From Termitomyces sp. T153 (lineage: Eukaryota > Basidiomycota > Agaricomycetes > Agaricales > Lyophyllaceae), in contig JACKQL020000005.1 in the NCBI GenBank assembly GCA_018296165.2, positions 992,001-1,056,000 on the forward strand: a stretch of 64,000 bases of DNA. Direction: 5' to 3'. A program made the position numbers and the translations under genes. Positions 45,681-57,603 of the stretch are shown here, one piece after another. Each line of letters opens with the position of its first letter. Positions within the stretch are counted from its first letter, which is position 1. The notes below the pieces were generated by a model. The model worked only from the letters and a program-made list of their open reading frames with translations, was not told where the DNA came from and did no database searches.

Positions 45681-47755
45681 AGGATAAAGTCTCAGCTTTT
45701 CATTTCAACAGGCAAATAAAGCACATATAGTTATTCATTCTTATATTTGGAGCATTCCAGTAGCAAGTGCACCATGGTTTCTACAGTGATGCTGTAGCAG
45801 TATGAATAGGCTGGGAATTCTAACTGTCTGATGTGGAATAGGTGGTGATTCAGTGGATTGTAGCCTGTCAGGTTCCGCTGACAATGGGGGCTCAGTACAC
45901 TGGTGAGTCCTTACCAGGTGGACGCGATGTCCTGCACTTATAACCAGGCATCCGGAGTTGGAGCGGAGGAGGGAAGGCTTGCGAGGGGGTTCTAGGGAAA
46001 GCGGCCCGAGCAAGTCCTGAATGGTCTGGAGAAGTCTAAGACCAAAGGTATTGGTTGTTGACCCAGTGTGGGTGTCAGGGCTAGTTCATGGGCACGCAAA
46101 TAGATTGCGGGGTAAGCAGAGGCTTCTCGAGTGATGGGGGCAGGGCCAGAGTTGAATAGGGGATTACCAGGGCTTGATGGGTCCCGGGGCCAAGCGGGGA
46201 ACGAGGGTCAGAGTTGTCGTAAGAATGTTTGGGTCATGGCGTGTGCGTGGAGTTCGTACTGACATAGGGAGCAAGAGGAACTTAGAAGAACAAAGGAAGT
46301 ATGTATAGTCGAGATGAGACAGAGACGAGACGAGACTGAGGAGAAAGATAGATTTGAAACTTAAAAATAGAAACAGGGACAAGACGAGAGACAAAACATA
46401 GGAAACCGGTAAATGTAATATCAAGACTAAAGTTTGAGGAGTTATTCTACGACTTATATACCAACTACTGGGTACCCCGGAGGGCGGTGGATATGGCGGC
46501 GGGAGTCGACAGAGCTGTGCAGAGTTGACAGGTGTCAGGTATGATCCAAGGGCGGGCTGCGGCAGTATTCTGATGGGATCAGTTGGGGGCGCGGGCCGCT
46601 CTGAGGACATCATGATACTCCGGGACGGGTCAGGTAAACTAGGGTAGGGGGTTGGGAACGTATGATGTGGCCAGGAACAGTGGGGGAAGGTTTCAGGGAG
46701 TGTTGATGGCTATGGAGAGGGTGTTGGAGTTGCCGTCGGGGTTTGCTGGAGAAGTGTCATTGTTATCCAGTGTGGGCGCAAAAGTGTGGGTGGGGTTCAG
46801 GGGAGTTAGATGGGAAATTGGGAGGGGTTGGGAATAGTGTCTAGGGAGTGGGTTGTGACATAGCCTGTCTGTAGTTGTGTGAGGATTGCAAAGCATTGAT
46901 AGTTGAGAAACTTGACAAGCTAAAGGTAGTTCTTGGAAGAGATGATGCAGCCAATTATTTGAATGGATGGGGAGCAGTGAAACTTCTTCAGCACCATTTT
47001 CAGATGATTTGAACTGCTACTAAATTGGCTTGTTAGATGGCTGTTACACTTACTAGAAGAAGATTTCTGTAAAGGTAAGCTAGCAGGTCATTAGTAGGTC
47101 TTGATGGGTCATTGGCAACTTTCTTTGCAGGTTGGTCAGCATATTTGGTGGAGGCCAAATTGAGGTGACTCAGCAACCAATGGACTTGCAAGTTGATGAC
47201 TCCTCAGGAACATGAGCTGCACTCTTTGTCTATGACATGCACAGCATGATAACATGTAGTCTGGATGAAGTAATCATGTTTCTTGCAGGAGCATTTGGCT
47301 GCAGTGTGGATTCTATCTAGCAAGTAGTGAGCTGGGTGCAAGTGCTGGTTGTTGAAGGCTCTGATGGTGGCCTGGCTGTCACTGCCAATGATTGTGAGTC
47401 CTTTAAGTTGTTGGTTCATAGTCATGAGGAGGTGGAGTCCAAGCATGAAGCCAACTCACTTGCTCTTCATAAATTGTGTGCTTGCTGTTGAGCTGAGGTC
47501 ATACCTCAGAAAACCTCCTTGCTGTCTACATACATGTAATAGACTGATCCCTCTGGCCTATTTTGGATGTAGTAGCATAGCTACCTCCTAGAGTCTTTGT
47601 CCATATCACTATGTATAGTCACCTTTTCTACTATAGAATTGGATCATATGCACTTGGAACTGAGGACTGAGGCTTATCTGTAACTAACTGTTACATTCTT
47701 TTGCATATCTGGCTCCAATGGCTCCCCATTGTGGCTATAGTGCCAGAGTCCAATC
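45681..47755 (-). pseudogene. Second LINE, ORF2 C-terminal fragment, split by a solo LTR
   Basis: On the minus strand, RNase H lies at about 47650-47200 (MLGLHLLMTMNQQLKGL, GSDSQATIRAFNNQ, HPAHYLLDRIH). The C-terminal tail lies on both sides of the solo LTR: ALQSSHNYRQA ends at the LTR and PLNHHLFHIRQLEFPAY with VETMVHLLLECSKYKN continues at 45860-45740. The right part is cut by the LTR-D element at 47756. Confidence 0.82.
45861..46865 (-). mobile_element. Solo LTR of family LTR-D (45866-46860)
   Basis: 995 bp, TGTCAGGTTCC to GGTTGTGACA, with an exact TAGCC duplication at 45861-45865 and 46861-46865. It splits the tail of the LINE fragment. It retains several CpG and so is fairly young. Confidence 0.93.
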
Positions 47756-49619
47756 TGTCAGGTTCTGCTGACCATGGGGGCTCAGCTATACTAGGCAAGT
47801 CCTTACTAGGCAGACACAATATCCTACACTGATAACCTGGCATTTGGAGAAGGTCCAGAACTTCAGATACTTATAAGGATAAGCAAGAGGGAGCAGTCCA
47901 AACAAGTCCGGTGATAAGACCCACTTGTTGCTGAGCATCATTTTTGGCATTTCTGACTGAACAGCAGCTGATTAGTTTGACATGGCAAAAGTCACAACAC
48001 TCAGCACATGAGGCCTAGCCACAAGGTCTGGAACAATGTAGCTTTTGCATGGGATTTTAGCAACCACAAGACTTATCAATCACAAGCAATATCATGTGGA
48101 GTCTGGACTTTGGGTCTAGAATAACAAGGCCAAGACCTTGCTTAGCAATGATTGCTAGCAACTTTCCTTGCAACAACACAGCTTTACTACCAAATATGGA
48201 TATATTGACAATCATGTGATTTCTTACTTACTATTTTTCTTGTCGAGCTTACAAACATACTTGAATGGCATTTACACTTCAGGTATTGACATCAGACTCA
48301 CTCTTTTCTTGCAATTGATCACCTTTATGCATCACATTGACTTTGCTTATTTTTTCACTTGGTTACAGATTAACACCTCATATGTATCATAAATACTTTG
48401 GCAGATGCCATTGCTAGTGGTGACTATTGTTTCTTTTCCCATACTATACTTACAAACAGTATAAATACTGCTTGTACATAGACATCTCATCATCAAACTA
48501 CCATTGAATGAACAGAGCCCAGTTTCCTCTCTCTCTCTCTCTCTCTCTCTAAGCTTACCAGCTTGAGAGATTTCACTTTGCCTCTCTCTCTTTCTTGCTC
48601 ATTATCAATAACAACTTAGCAACAAGTCTAGCTGACTCAATTACAACTTTGTGTGGTACCAACTGCAGGTGCCCTTAGCCTCATATTGACTTAGCAATGC
48701 TAGCAACTATAGCTACTGACTAGTTTGCATTCATCTCCCTTCAGTCTCTTTATTGTCACTCTCTCCTTTCTTTACCCAACTCCCCTTTCACTACTACTTA
48801 GTTTGCTTTTGCTTGGCAACTCTTACATCTTTATTTGTTTTCCTTTCTCTCACTAGCAACTCTTCATTACTATCTAGTGACTTAGGCTAGCAATAGTGAC
48901 TATTTTCACTTTTCACTTTACACACACACTGTTCGCTCTAGTTCTCTGGGATGGTTACTGACTCACCCTCTATATCAACTTCCTACTGCCAGCTACTCTA
49001 TCTAGTGGCTAGTGTTAGGTCCTCTTTTTAGGTTTCCTGCACAGCACTAGGTAGCTTCAGAACACGTCACTAGAGTGGTTTGGAGAAGTCTAAAACAAGG
49101 TACAGGGAAGGTTTGAACTCAAAAGGATGTCAGGCACAAGTCTGGAAGCAAGTATTAGAAGTGTGGGGCAAACAGAAGCTATGTGAGTGATGGGAGTGGA
49201 GCCAGAGTTTAATGGGAGATCAATAAATGTTGATGGGTCTCAGAGCCAAGCAATTAGTGAGGTTCAGAGTTGGTTTAGGAATGTTCAAGGTTTGTAATTG
49301 TAATTGTGGGGTTTGTAAGAGTGTTAAGGTTTAATGAGCTGGGAAGTCAGGGTGATGGACTGGTAATGTATGCTGGTGCCAAGAACAGTGGACAAGGGTC
49401 CTAGGGGCTCAGGAGAGGCAGGACACTGAAGGCTGCAGATAAGGTGTTGGAGTTAGCCAAAAAAGCTGTTGGAGTTTGCCAGAGAAGCATCAGAGTTACT
49501 CAGAGTGAGTGTCATGAATGAATGAAGGTTGGAGAAGTTAAAGGGGGAGTTGGGGAGGAACTCCAGAGAAGCAAGATGGCTAGAAATGAGGTCCGGGGTT
49601 CTGGGAACAGGTCATGACA
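47756..49619 (-). repeat. LTR-D 3' LTR, containing an LTR-C solo LTR
   Basis: TGTCAGGTTCTGCTGACC to GGTCATGACA. About 700 bp belongs to LTR-D once 47912-49079 is removed, shorter than the 995-1137 bp solo copies, so part is deleted. Confidence 0.85.
47908..49083 (+). mobile_element. Solo LTR of family LTR-C, old long form (47912-49079)
   Basis: TGATAAGACCC to ACGTCA, with blocks matching the LTR-C LTR throughout (TATAAATACTGC at about 48471, AGTTCTCTGGGA, TCCTACTGCCAGCTA). Flanks CCGG (47908-47911) and CTAG (49080-49083) fit a 4-bp duplication altered by CpG decay. It contains a (CT)n tract at about 48529-48550 and a 67-nt GT...AG segment (48216-48282) absent from the LTR-C element. Confidence 0.85.
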
Positions 49620-49638
49620 TCATCCCCCCCCCTTAGCA
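49620..49638 (-). promoter_or_regulatory. LTR-D polypurine tract
   Basis: Minus strand reads AAGGGGGGGGGATGA directly before the 3' LTR, the primer for plus-strand DNA synthesis. It fixes the element's orientation as minus. Confidence 0.75.
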
Positions 49639-49929
49639 TTGAGACTCTCAAGATGCAGGGTATGAGTCAGGGATGGGTGGGGGGCATGGAAATCAAAGTC
49701 CAAGCAATATTAATCAAACCACAGTGAGTAGTGGCAGTGTGCAGAATAAAGTTGAAGCATGATTGTCATCCATCAAGAAGCTCATCCTAGGAAATTAAAA
49801 GAGTCAGGATGCACCCAGGTGTTCCCTTGACCACTTTCCCATGGCTTTGTAAGTACTATCATCCTCACTGCCTTTTCCAACTCCACCCCCATTGGACAAC
49901 AATTGTGTGGAGGTGTGGGCAGAATATGA

Positions 49930-51530
49930 GCATTGCCAGGGAAAATTTAACAAGCATCAGGATTATCAGAGAGTAGATGCCATGCACCATAGTTGTGAGT
50001 ATGGTGTCCCTTTTACTTCTGGGGCAAATTGCTGACCTTTGACAGAATTGTCTATGGCTGCAATGAGTTCATCCAGCAGCTCTACTCATGTAGGAGGCCC
50101 AGAGCAGGTCAGTCAAGTGGCTCCACTGCCACTGACCCATCCCACAATGTCAAGTTTGAATCCAGGGACAGTCCAGGTTGTTCTGAAGAGGCAAAGGGTG
50201 CCACAGAGAGAGGTGATGCTGGAGATATTTTCAGGGGCATTGGGGTGGGCACAAGGTCCCCCAATGTTGGAGTGGTGCCAGAACAAGGCTCCAGTGAGCC
50301 CTCAACTCTTTTTGCAGTGTTTGCTGATCAGTTCTTTTAGTGCACCCTCTGTACCTAGTAGAGGGAGCCATATAAGTTTAAGAAGCCTTCTGCAAGATCT
50401 TGCCATAATATGTCAGTCTGTCTTCCATGCCACACAAGGCATAGTAAGTGCTCAGTTTTGCTAGAGCAACATGTGGCCTGCATTGCTATAGAGCAGGGGT
50501 GGGAGGAAAGCTGAGTGAGGGAACAGTTGGGGGAGGGGGGGAGGACCAAGGCATTAGAGAATGGGGGCTTGGTGAGGAAGGTGAGCCTACTATGGGGAGG
50601 TTGCAAGGAGGAGTAGTCGAGCAAGCAGGATAAGAGAAAGAGGAGGGTGTCCCCACTCCTAGTGGCTGAGCTTAACAAGAGGCCCCAAGCCAAGTCATCA
50701 ATGGCAGGCCCTCCTGGGCCTCACATGTACTCCCCCAGCTCGAAGACACTAATGGGGTGTCCATTAAGTTCTCCTGAGCCTGCACCTTTGATCACTAAAA
50801 TGTTCTTTTGTCAACAGGTGGAGGGCTTATCTAGAATGCTGACAATATGGGAGGGAGAACTCTGGAGAGCAGGGGAGGATTGGGACCAGGTGTGGAGGGA
50901 GAGGGACATGTTATAGCAGGACTGCAATACTGCTGTACAAGTGGCTATAAAGCAGGCATTAGAGGTGCAGGATTTGCAGGAGCATTTGGCACAGTTGAAA
51001 ACACAGTCCATGAAGGAGGTAGAGAGGCAGTGAAGCTTGCAGGAGGGCAGCTCATCCCAGGCAGAGGCAGAGGCCAGCAGGTGGCAGGAGAAGTAGTTGG
51101 CAAAGGAGGTAGCCTTGGGGCATGCTGGAATTTTGCATAAGTGTTTCACTTGTTCCTTCCAGAACTTGTTAATGGGGTTGGGCCAGGCTGGATCTGCAAG
51201 CACTGGATTCTATTGGATGGGGCATCTGCTGCATTGGCATCAATCCAGGACAGGTTGGTGCAGATGCCCAAGGATCATCTGCCAGAGTTGGGACAGGAGG
51301 TGGTGAGGATGAGGCAGCTGCTGGCAGAGCATTGGCAGTGCAACACAGTGGCCCTAGAGTCATGGTGGGAGGTAGCAGCAGATGTGGAGGAAGTGCTGCT
51401 AGGGCTTGCAGAGGTCTTAGCAGTGGTAAAGTGCAAATGAAGGTGGACTTAGGGGTCAGGGCAGTGGGGGAAGGAGTTCTAGAGAGGTTGGATTCTGTTT
51501 TTCTTATTGTGCCATGCTTTTCATAGTCAC
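49930..51530 (+). pseudogene. Accessory gene of LTR-D, antisense to its pol, decayed
   Basis: Plus-strand frames between pol and the 3' LTR: 50039-50464 (Ser-rich start MTELSMAAMSSSSSS), 50811-51030 with a coiled-coil pattern (RMLTIWEGELWRAGEDW, VAIKQALEVQDLQEHLAQ) and 51141-51440 (QDRLVQMPKDHLPELG, WWEVAADVEEVLLGLAEVL). The last block matches my memory of abundant hypothetical proteins in agaricomycetes ending in a SWWEVA-DA-EALPGL pattern. It is not gag, pol or env. Stops and frame changes show decay. Position and orientation mirror the accessory gene of LTR-C, but the sequence is different. Confidence 0.6.
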
Positions 51531-53699
51531 ATCCTGTAATATTTTGTATTTGTATAGCATGTACCTATTTTTCTTTGGTTCTCTGCATAAGGCTGATGTG
51601 AAACAAAGAAGATTTCAGATTCAAGTGAAAAAATAAGAAATAAAACATGCAGGGGGTTCCTTGGGGGAGATGAATCCCTAATGAAATCCAGAGGCAGGAG
51701 TTTTGCTCACTAATTCCATCTGTATTAGCTAGTCCCAGAAATGCTGGGGCTTGGTGGAGCGTTGCAGACAAGGGTTTTGGAGTTGGGCAGAGGTGTCTAC
51801 AGGGCTTCTAAGTGCTTTCAAGGTGTCAGACTGAGATCATAGGTAGGGTCTCTTTAGGCTCAGAGTTAAGTTGAGTGCTTGTGATTGGGCTTGAGGGAGG
51901 ATCTCTGGGTCTTGGAGTGGTGTTGGTTGGGTCAGGTGGAGTTGCCAGAGGTCCAGCTGAAGGGTGAGCATGCTTCAAGTATGCTTGGCAGCAGTGTTGA
52001 TTTTGTCCTAGAGGAGTTGAGAAAGGGGGGCAAAAGTCTCTTGACAACTGTAAGAACAATGGGGTGGAAGTCATCCTTGGGGCAGGGTAGGCTGGAAATG
52101 AGAGTCCTTGGCGGCATAGTGAGGGGGAGCTCTGGGGTTGGAGTTGTTGTTGTAGTGGACTCAGCAGAGAACTGTTTTACATGCCAGCTATGCTGTTGGT
52201 TAGTTAGTATAAGGGCAGAGATACTTTCTCAAAGTTTGATTTGCTTATTCTTGTGGTCTGTCAACCTCTGAGTGTGAAGAGGTTGTGGGTTGATTTCAAG
52301 AGCAGAGAGTGTCTGGAGGTTTGCATTTTGGCAGGAGTGTGATTGGGTAGAGGTTTGCTGAGCTCTAGAGTATTTATATTTTGTTGGAGACATGCTTGGT
52401 CAGGGGTTTGCTGTGTTCGAGAGTATTGGTGGAGGGGCAGTGGGGTTCCAAGGTGACCCATCTTAGTGGGTTCTCTTGGTCCAGAGCTGGGACTTGCAAG
52501 TTTGGACATGCTATATGACGTTTCTTCTTATTCCTGGCCAAAGATGAGTTTAGAGATGAGTAGAGGAGTCTTACATATTTCTGGCATCCTCATTGCTTGT
52601 GGTGTTGCTGGAGTTTGTCAGGATGAGTATGTTCGAAGTCCAGGGCATGGGTTCATCCTTCTTGGAGTAGGAGTTAGTGGTCCAGAAACAGCACAGAGGT
52701 TGATTGGTAAGTAATTCTTTTTAGCAGAGTTGCTTCTGGATGAGGTGCAGAGTGGGGATGGGTTTGCCATTCTTGGGTTGTCTTTCCTAGGATGGGAGTT
52801 AGGAGTTTGAATTTGATGCAAGTGTTGGCTGGTTGGCAGACTCTTATAGTACAAGCATTAGTTGGGGTGGAGTAGGGAGTGGGTTGATGCAATTGTTGGT
52901 TGGTTGGCAGACTTCTGTGGTATGAGCATTGGTTAAGGCAGGGAGTGGGTTGATGTGATTGTTGGCTAGTTGGTGGACTCCTAGGATACAAGTATCAGTT
53001 GGAGCAGGGAGTTGTTTTGGCTGCTGTGTTGAGCAAGGAAGGAGTTTGGAGTTGCTGTTCCATAGTTTTGTTCTTTCTGGGAGTGGGAGTGGGTGGTCTG
53101 GAGGCAGTGTAAGGAGCAGGTCAGTTGCTGGCTCTTTGGCAGAGTTGCATTGAGGGTTGTATTGGTCCAGCAGTGGACTTGTCCCTTCTTAGGGTGGAGC
53201 CAGCAGTCTGGAGCCAGCACAGGAGTTGGTTGGGGTGCTGGCTTGTTGGTAGAGCTGCCTCTTGGAGTTTGTTGTGCATGGGTGGGGTTAGTCCAAGAGT
53301 GAGCTTTGTGGGTTGTGTCTTCTTTAAGAGTAGGAGCCAATGGTCTGGGGTTAGCATGGGGGGCTGATTGGGTGTTGGCTTGTTAATGGAGTTGTCTTTA
53401 GAGATGGTGCTGAGTGGAGGAAGAGGTCCAGGGATTTGTTTTGTTGGTCCATTCTTTCTAGAGCAGGAACTAGGAGTCTGGAAGCAGTGGAGAGAGTAGA
53501 TTGGGAGGTTGGCTCATCAATGGAGTTGCATTGGAGGTTGTGCTGGGCAAAGAGGGGGGTTCAGAGTGGGGTTTACTTTCTCATTCAAATCAGCATGACA
53601 TGTAAATTTTTAGTGGGGGTTATCACTGAGTGGCAGAACTCATTCTGCTTAGCCCAAAAGGGCTTTCTTAGGTACTTATCAGTTATCTGGCAGGAGTGT
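51531..53699. other. LTR-D internal region without clear genes
   Basis: G/T-rich on plus. Minus-strand frames are Pro/Gln/Ser/Thr-rich and look like low-complexity remnants rather than domains. It presumably held the RNase H/integrase part of LTR-D pol, now unreadable, plus a repeat block at about 52800-53010. Confidence 0.45.
52815..53010. repeat. Degenerate ~70-bp minisatellite
   Basis: About three imperfect units containing TTGGTTGGTTGGCAGAC, a GAGCATTGGTT-like core and AGGGAGTGGGTTGATG. Looser related units continue to about 53560. Confidence 0.65.
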
Positions 53700-55100
53700 T
53701 AAGGCTCTTTTAGGTTGACTGTGGGGTCACAGGGGCTGAGATTGTTTTTTGGAGGTTCTTGGGTCAGCAAGCAGGCAAGTGGCAGAGTTGTTGAGGGCAG
53801 TGGTCCCAGCAGGTGTATTTCAGTTGATCCCCTAAGAGTTGAATAGGTTGGATGGTCACCCCACTGCACAAAATTGTTATCCACATTGAGAGGGAGGTTG
53901 TCCATAAATATTGGAGGGTGGCAGGGGAGTTGGTCATTTGAGGGCATCACTTGATACTCAAAGGAGGCCATAGCAGGTATGGGAGTGATCTTCCATTCAT
54001 GCTCCAGAGCAGTCCAGAGGTCACTATAGATGGAGTCAGAAACATGTCTTGGCACTGAAGGGGCAGTCAACAAGATTTTTGATCAGAGGAAGTGAGTACC
54101 ACTTCTGTTGAAGGGCTTTCTTGATTCTCTGCTAGTCAGGGCAGAGTCAGAGGAGCCATTCATTGTTCTTGGTGGCAAGGCTAAAGCTCTGGCAGATGGA
54201 GTTGAGTTGCATGATGTATTGCCAAGCTTGTGGGGGACTGTTTTGAATGTCTAGAGTTTGTTTTTTTACTGAGTAATTGATTTTGTATGAGGGGTGGGGG
54301 GGGGGAGGATGACAGCTTGGTTGTGACTCTGGTGGTGGAAGTTGGAGCACATGATGTCCTTACTCATTGATGGGTAGAGGTGGGAGTGGCATTTTTTCAA
54401 TTTCAACTCAGCAGTGAGTGGTGATGAAGAATGCTACTCTTTTCTTAGAGAATACATCAGCAAACTTATGGTACTCTGAAGAAACTACTTCATATGGGAT
54501 TTGTTCTTCTGTTGCTCTGGCAGTACAGCTCCTGCATGTGGACATCTTTTGAATTGATGTTAGAGAGTTTCCAGATGGGTGTCAGAGTCAGGATGGCAGG
54601 GTCCAGAGCTGTGCTGCTAGGGTCCAGAGTTGTGTAGAAGGGTTTGGAGTTGTCTGGAGTTATGGGTCAAGGCACCTCAGGCCTTTTTGCTGATTCCTCT
54701 GGGCATTGAGGGAGGCTTTGAAGAGCATTGAGTTTCTAGAATTGTTGGTTGTTTTTGAATTGATTTGGTGAGGAGAAGCCTCCAAGGGGTGCTCGTAAGT
54801 GCGTTCTTCATTGTTGAGGCTTCAGGGTTTGAGATGGTTGGGTGTTGAGTTTGTAACAGTGGTTTCAGAGAAGTGACAGTGGGGTTCTTTACTTCCTTTA
54901 AAGAACATGTCAGCAAGTTCATAATACTCTGAAGGAACTACTTCATATAGAATTCTCTTTTTCCTATAGTTTGTTCTGGTGGAGTAGCTTCTGCACCTGG
55001 GTGTTCTTTTAGTAAGGATAGTACAATTGGTAGTTGAAGGGCAGAGGTCCCATCTTATGAAATGCATGTGGAGGGGGCAGTGTTAAACATTTGGATGCCA
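53700..55100 (-). pseudogene. LTR-D pol: reverse transcriptase remnant
   Basis: Reading minus: VVPSEYYELADMFFKGSKEP (54990-54930) and a second similar YHKFADVFSKKR (about 54520-54480) match the EYHEFADVFS linker before gypsy RT. SLPLIKNLVDCPFSAKT at about 54110-54060 and FEYQVMPSNDQLPCHPP at about 53960-53910 match the RT fingers and the FEYxVMPFGLxNxPxxFQ block. Stops are dense and no YxDD is readable. Confidence 0.72.
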
Positions 55101-56389
55101 GAGGTTCCAGATCACTTGGGAGGGGGTGTCAATGTAATGGCAGAGGGGTCTGGAGTTGTCTAGTATTGTGGATTGGGGTGCTGCAGTCCTTACATTGACT
55201 TCTGGGGTTTGCTAGAAAGCATCTTTGGGGTGTGTTCAAGGGAGCTGGAGCAGAAGTGTGTCTTCCTTCATTCTTTAGCCCTCTTGAGGTTTGGGAATTC
55301 CTTGGTATTGCTCTGGAGTTGCTGGAGTTGGGTCAGAGGTGTTAGAGCCTTGGGGAACTGGAGAAGAGGTAGAGGGGGGTGCATTCATGCTTGGAGACTT
55401 CAGTGTGGAGTTCATCCAGTCAAACATTGAGTGGGGTCAATGGCTAAATAACCAGAGTGATCCTAGCTGATTCTAGAGTTTGAGTTTGAGGTTGGGGGTG
55501 GAGTGCTGATCTTGGAGTCTTGACTTATTCTTGGAGGAGGGGGTTGTGATAGGCAGTGGTCGATTCCAATGATGGCAGAGTTTACTTCAAAGGGTTGATG
55601 TCCTCAAAGTTAGTTAAAAGCATTGCATGGAAATTGTATTGTCTATGGAGGAAGCATTGAAGGCTGGTGCTGTTGATTTGGGTGGAGGTGGTGCCATCAG
55701 AGAGTCATGTGCTTGGATATTGGTAGCACATGGACTTTGACAGGGCTGCAGTGACGTTGGTGCTGCTTTTTAGAGGAGGTGTGGCATTTTGGGAAGTTGG
55801 TCTAGAGTTATGCAGTTATTCCAGTTAGAGTGGGTTAGGGCCAGATAAGTTCAGAGGTGTTGGACTAGGAGGTTGGTGGTCAGAGGTCTCATTGTTGTTT
55901 GTTGGCAGGAAGAGTAATTTGTTCTTATGCAGCAAGTGATTGTCTCTGGCAGGGGTTTGCATTACTGTTAGGGAGATAGTATTAGTGAGGTGCCAGAGAA
56001 GTAGTTGAGCAATAGATTGATTTGTTACTGGGGTTGATTGGAGATGGAGTTGGGGATGTCATGGTCAGCCTTAGTAGGAGGCAAGATTGGCAGAGGGGGT
56101 GAGGGAGGTGCAGGAGGTGCAGGAGAGGATGGTGTAGAGATGATGTGATTGGAGTTGAGCAGAGAGGATGTCTGTAGAGAGAGCCATTTGTGTGGGGGTG
56201 TGACCAGAGCAGAGAGGACATTTGGTATCAGATCCATGACTTAATGTGCCTTGGCACACTGAGCAAGGCAAAACAAATCATAGTAGGTCTCAGGCACAGG
56301 CTAACCATAGGCATCAAGAGTTCTGGCAGAAGTGTATGCAGAGTTAATTGCACACATCACAAATGGGGTAAGGGGGAGTCTTGATATTA
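55101..56389 (-). pseudogene. LTR-D gag/protease remnant
   Basis: Only a Cys/His-rich stretch is recognisable: minus frame 56271-56071 has CSVCQGTLSHGSDTKCPLC followed by SGH (two CxxC pairs and a His), suggesting a zinc-binding nucleocapsid. The rest is eroded and I cannot place a capsid or protease. Confidence 0.45.
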
Positions 56390-57603
56390 TGTCAGATTCT
56401 GCTGACCATGGGAGCTCAGCTACACTGGTGATGAGCACCAGTTATCCCTGAGCACCATTTTTGGCATTTTTGGCATTGCAGACTTAGCAGCAGCTGACTA
56501 CTTTGTATTTGGCACAAGTCACAACACTCAGCACATGGGACCGAGCCCGAGAGTTGGACTAAAGCATGAGACTCTAGCAACCACGAGAATTATTGAGCAT
56601 GAGAAATATCACGAGGAGTCTGGAACTTGGGCCTAGATCATCAAGGCCTGGACCCCCCTAGTGACGATTATTAGCGACCCTAGCAATCCTGGCAACAAAA
56701 TGGCATTCTCCTACCATATATGGACAAATTATCAGACGCATACCTTTTTACTATCATTTTGTTTGCTGAGCTTACCCACATACTTGAACGGCGTCTATGC
56801 TTCAGGTGTTGACATCGGACTTGTTTCTTTTTGGTTTTTATTAGCAATTAGGCATTGCCAAGACTTCGCCTATGATTTTTCACTTAGTTACAAACTGACG
56901 CCTTGTATGCACCATAAGCACAGTGACAGATGCCATCGCTAGTACTTATTTGTATACTTTCACATACTATACTTTGAAACATATAAATACTGACTGTACA
57001 TAGACACCAAAAGACAGGAACAGAGAACCCCCTTCAGAGTTAACTAGCTGCTCTCTCTAAGCCTACCAGCTTGAGATTTCAACTTTGCCTTTCTTTCCCT
57101 TTTCTCGTCTTTGACTCCAGCTTAGCGATGAGCCTCCTTGACTTCAACTTTGACTTAGTTTGGTATCAACTGCGGGTGCCTATTTGCATTAATTTGACTT
57201 AGCAACGCTAGTGACTAAGGCTAGTGACTAGTGCATGTTCGTCCCTGGTTTTAGTCCTTCCCTTACCATCTTCTCTCTCCCTACTTGCCTCACCACCGTT
57301 TTGATGACCCCAGCTAGTGATAGTGACTTCTTTCTACTTCACCCCACATCTCAACTTTTGCTCTAGTTCTCTGGGACAGTTACGGATTCGCCCTCAACTA
57401 TTAACTTCCTACTGCCAGCTACCCTATCTAGTGACTAGTGTTAGGTCCTCTCTTTAGGTTTCCTGCATGGCACTAGGCGGCATAGGAGCACATCACTGGG
57501 CAAGTCCTTACTAGGTGGATGCAATGTTCTACACTGATAACTTGGCATTTGGAGAAGGTTCAGGACTCCAGATACTTATGAGGATAAGCAAGGAGGAGCA
57601 GTT
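56390..57603 (-). repeat. LTR-D 5' LTR remnant, containing an LTR-C solo LTR
   Basis: TGTCAGATTCTGCTGACC at 56390 and, after the nested LTR, CTGGGCAAGTCCTTACTAGG at 57496, matching other LTR-D copies to about 57603, where similarity stops. Confidence 0.82.
56425..57499 (+). mobile_element. Solo LTR of family LTR-C, long form (56429-57495)
   Basis: 1067 bp, TGATGAGCACC to CACATCA, with CTGG duplicated at 56425-56428 and 57496-57499 (ACTGG if the end is read one base earlier). It holds TATAAATA at about 56983 and a 66-nt segment at 56740-56805 that ends TTCAG and is missing from the LTR-C element. It also has 13 extra bases between two TTAGGT-like repeats near 57441. Confidence 0.92.

Larger units (their letters stand above)
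47756..57603 (-). mobile_element. LTR-D: Ty3/gypsy element on the minus strand, 5' LTR truncated
   Basis: Minus-strand order: 5' LTR remnant 57603-56390, internal 56389-49620, 3' LTR 49619-47756. A polypurine tract (plus strand shows nine C, 49624-49632) adjoins the 3' LTR on the correct side for minus orientation. A weak primer-site-like TATCAAGACTC follows the 5' LTR. RT and zinc-binding motifs read on the minus strand; an accessory gene reads plus near the 3' LTR. Each LTR holds a solo LTR of family LTR-C. The left flank CAATC (47751) has no partner because the right end is lost. Confidence 0.78.

Noticed and set aside
48528..48551. (CT)n tract as a possible telomeric or centromeric signal
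   Set aside because: A simple microsatellite expanded within an old LTR; no array context.
56218..56240. TTGGTATCAGATCC, resembling an initiator-Met primer-binding site on plus
   Set aside because: It lies within the minus-strand Cys/His frame, is not next to an LTR end, and LTR-D is oriented minus by its purine tract.
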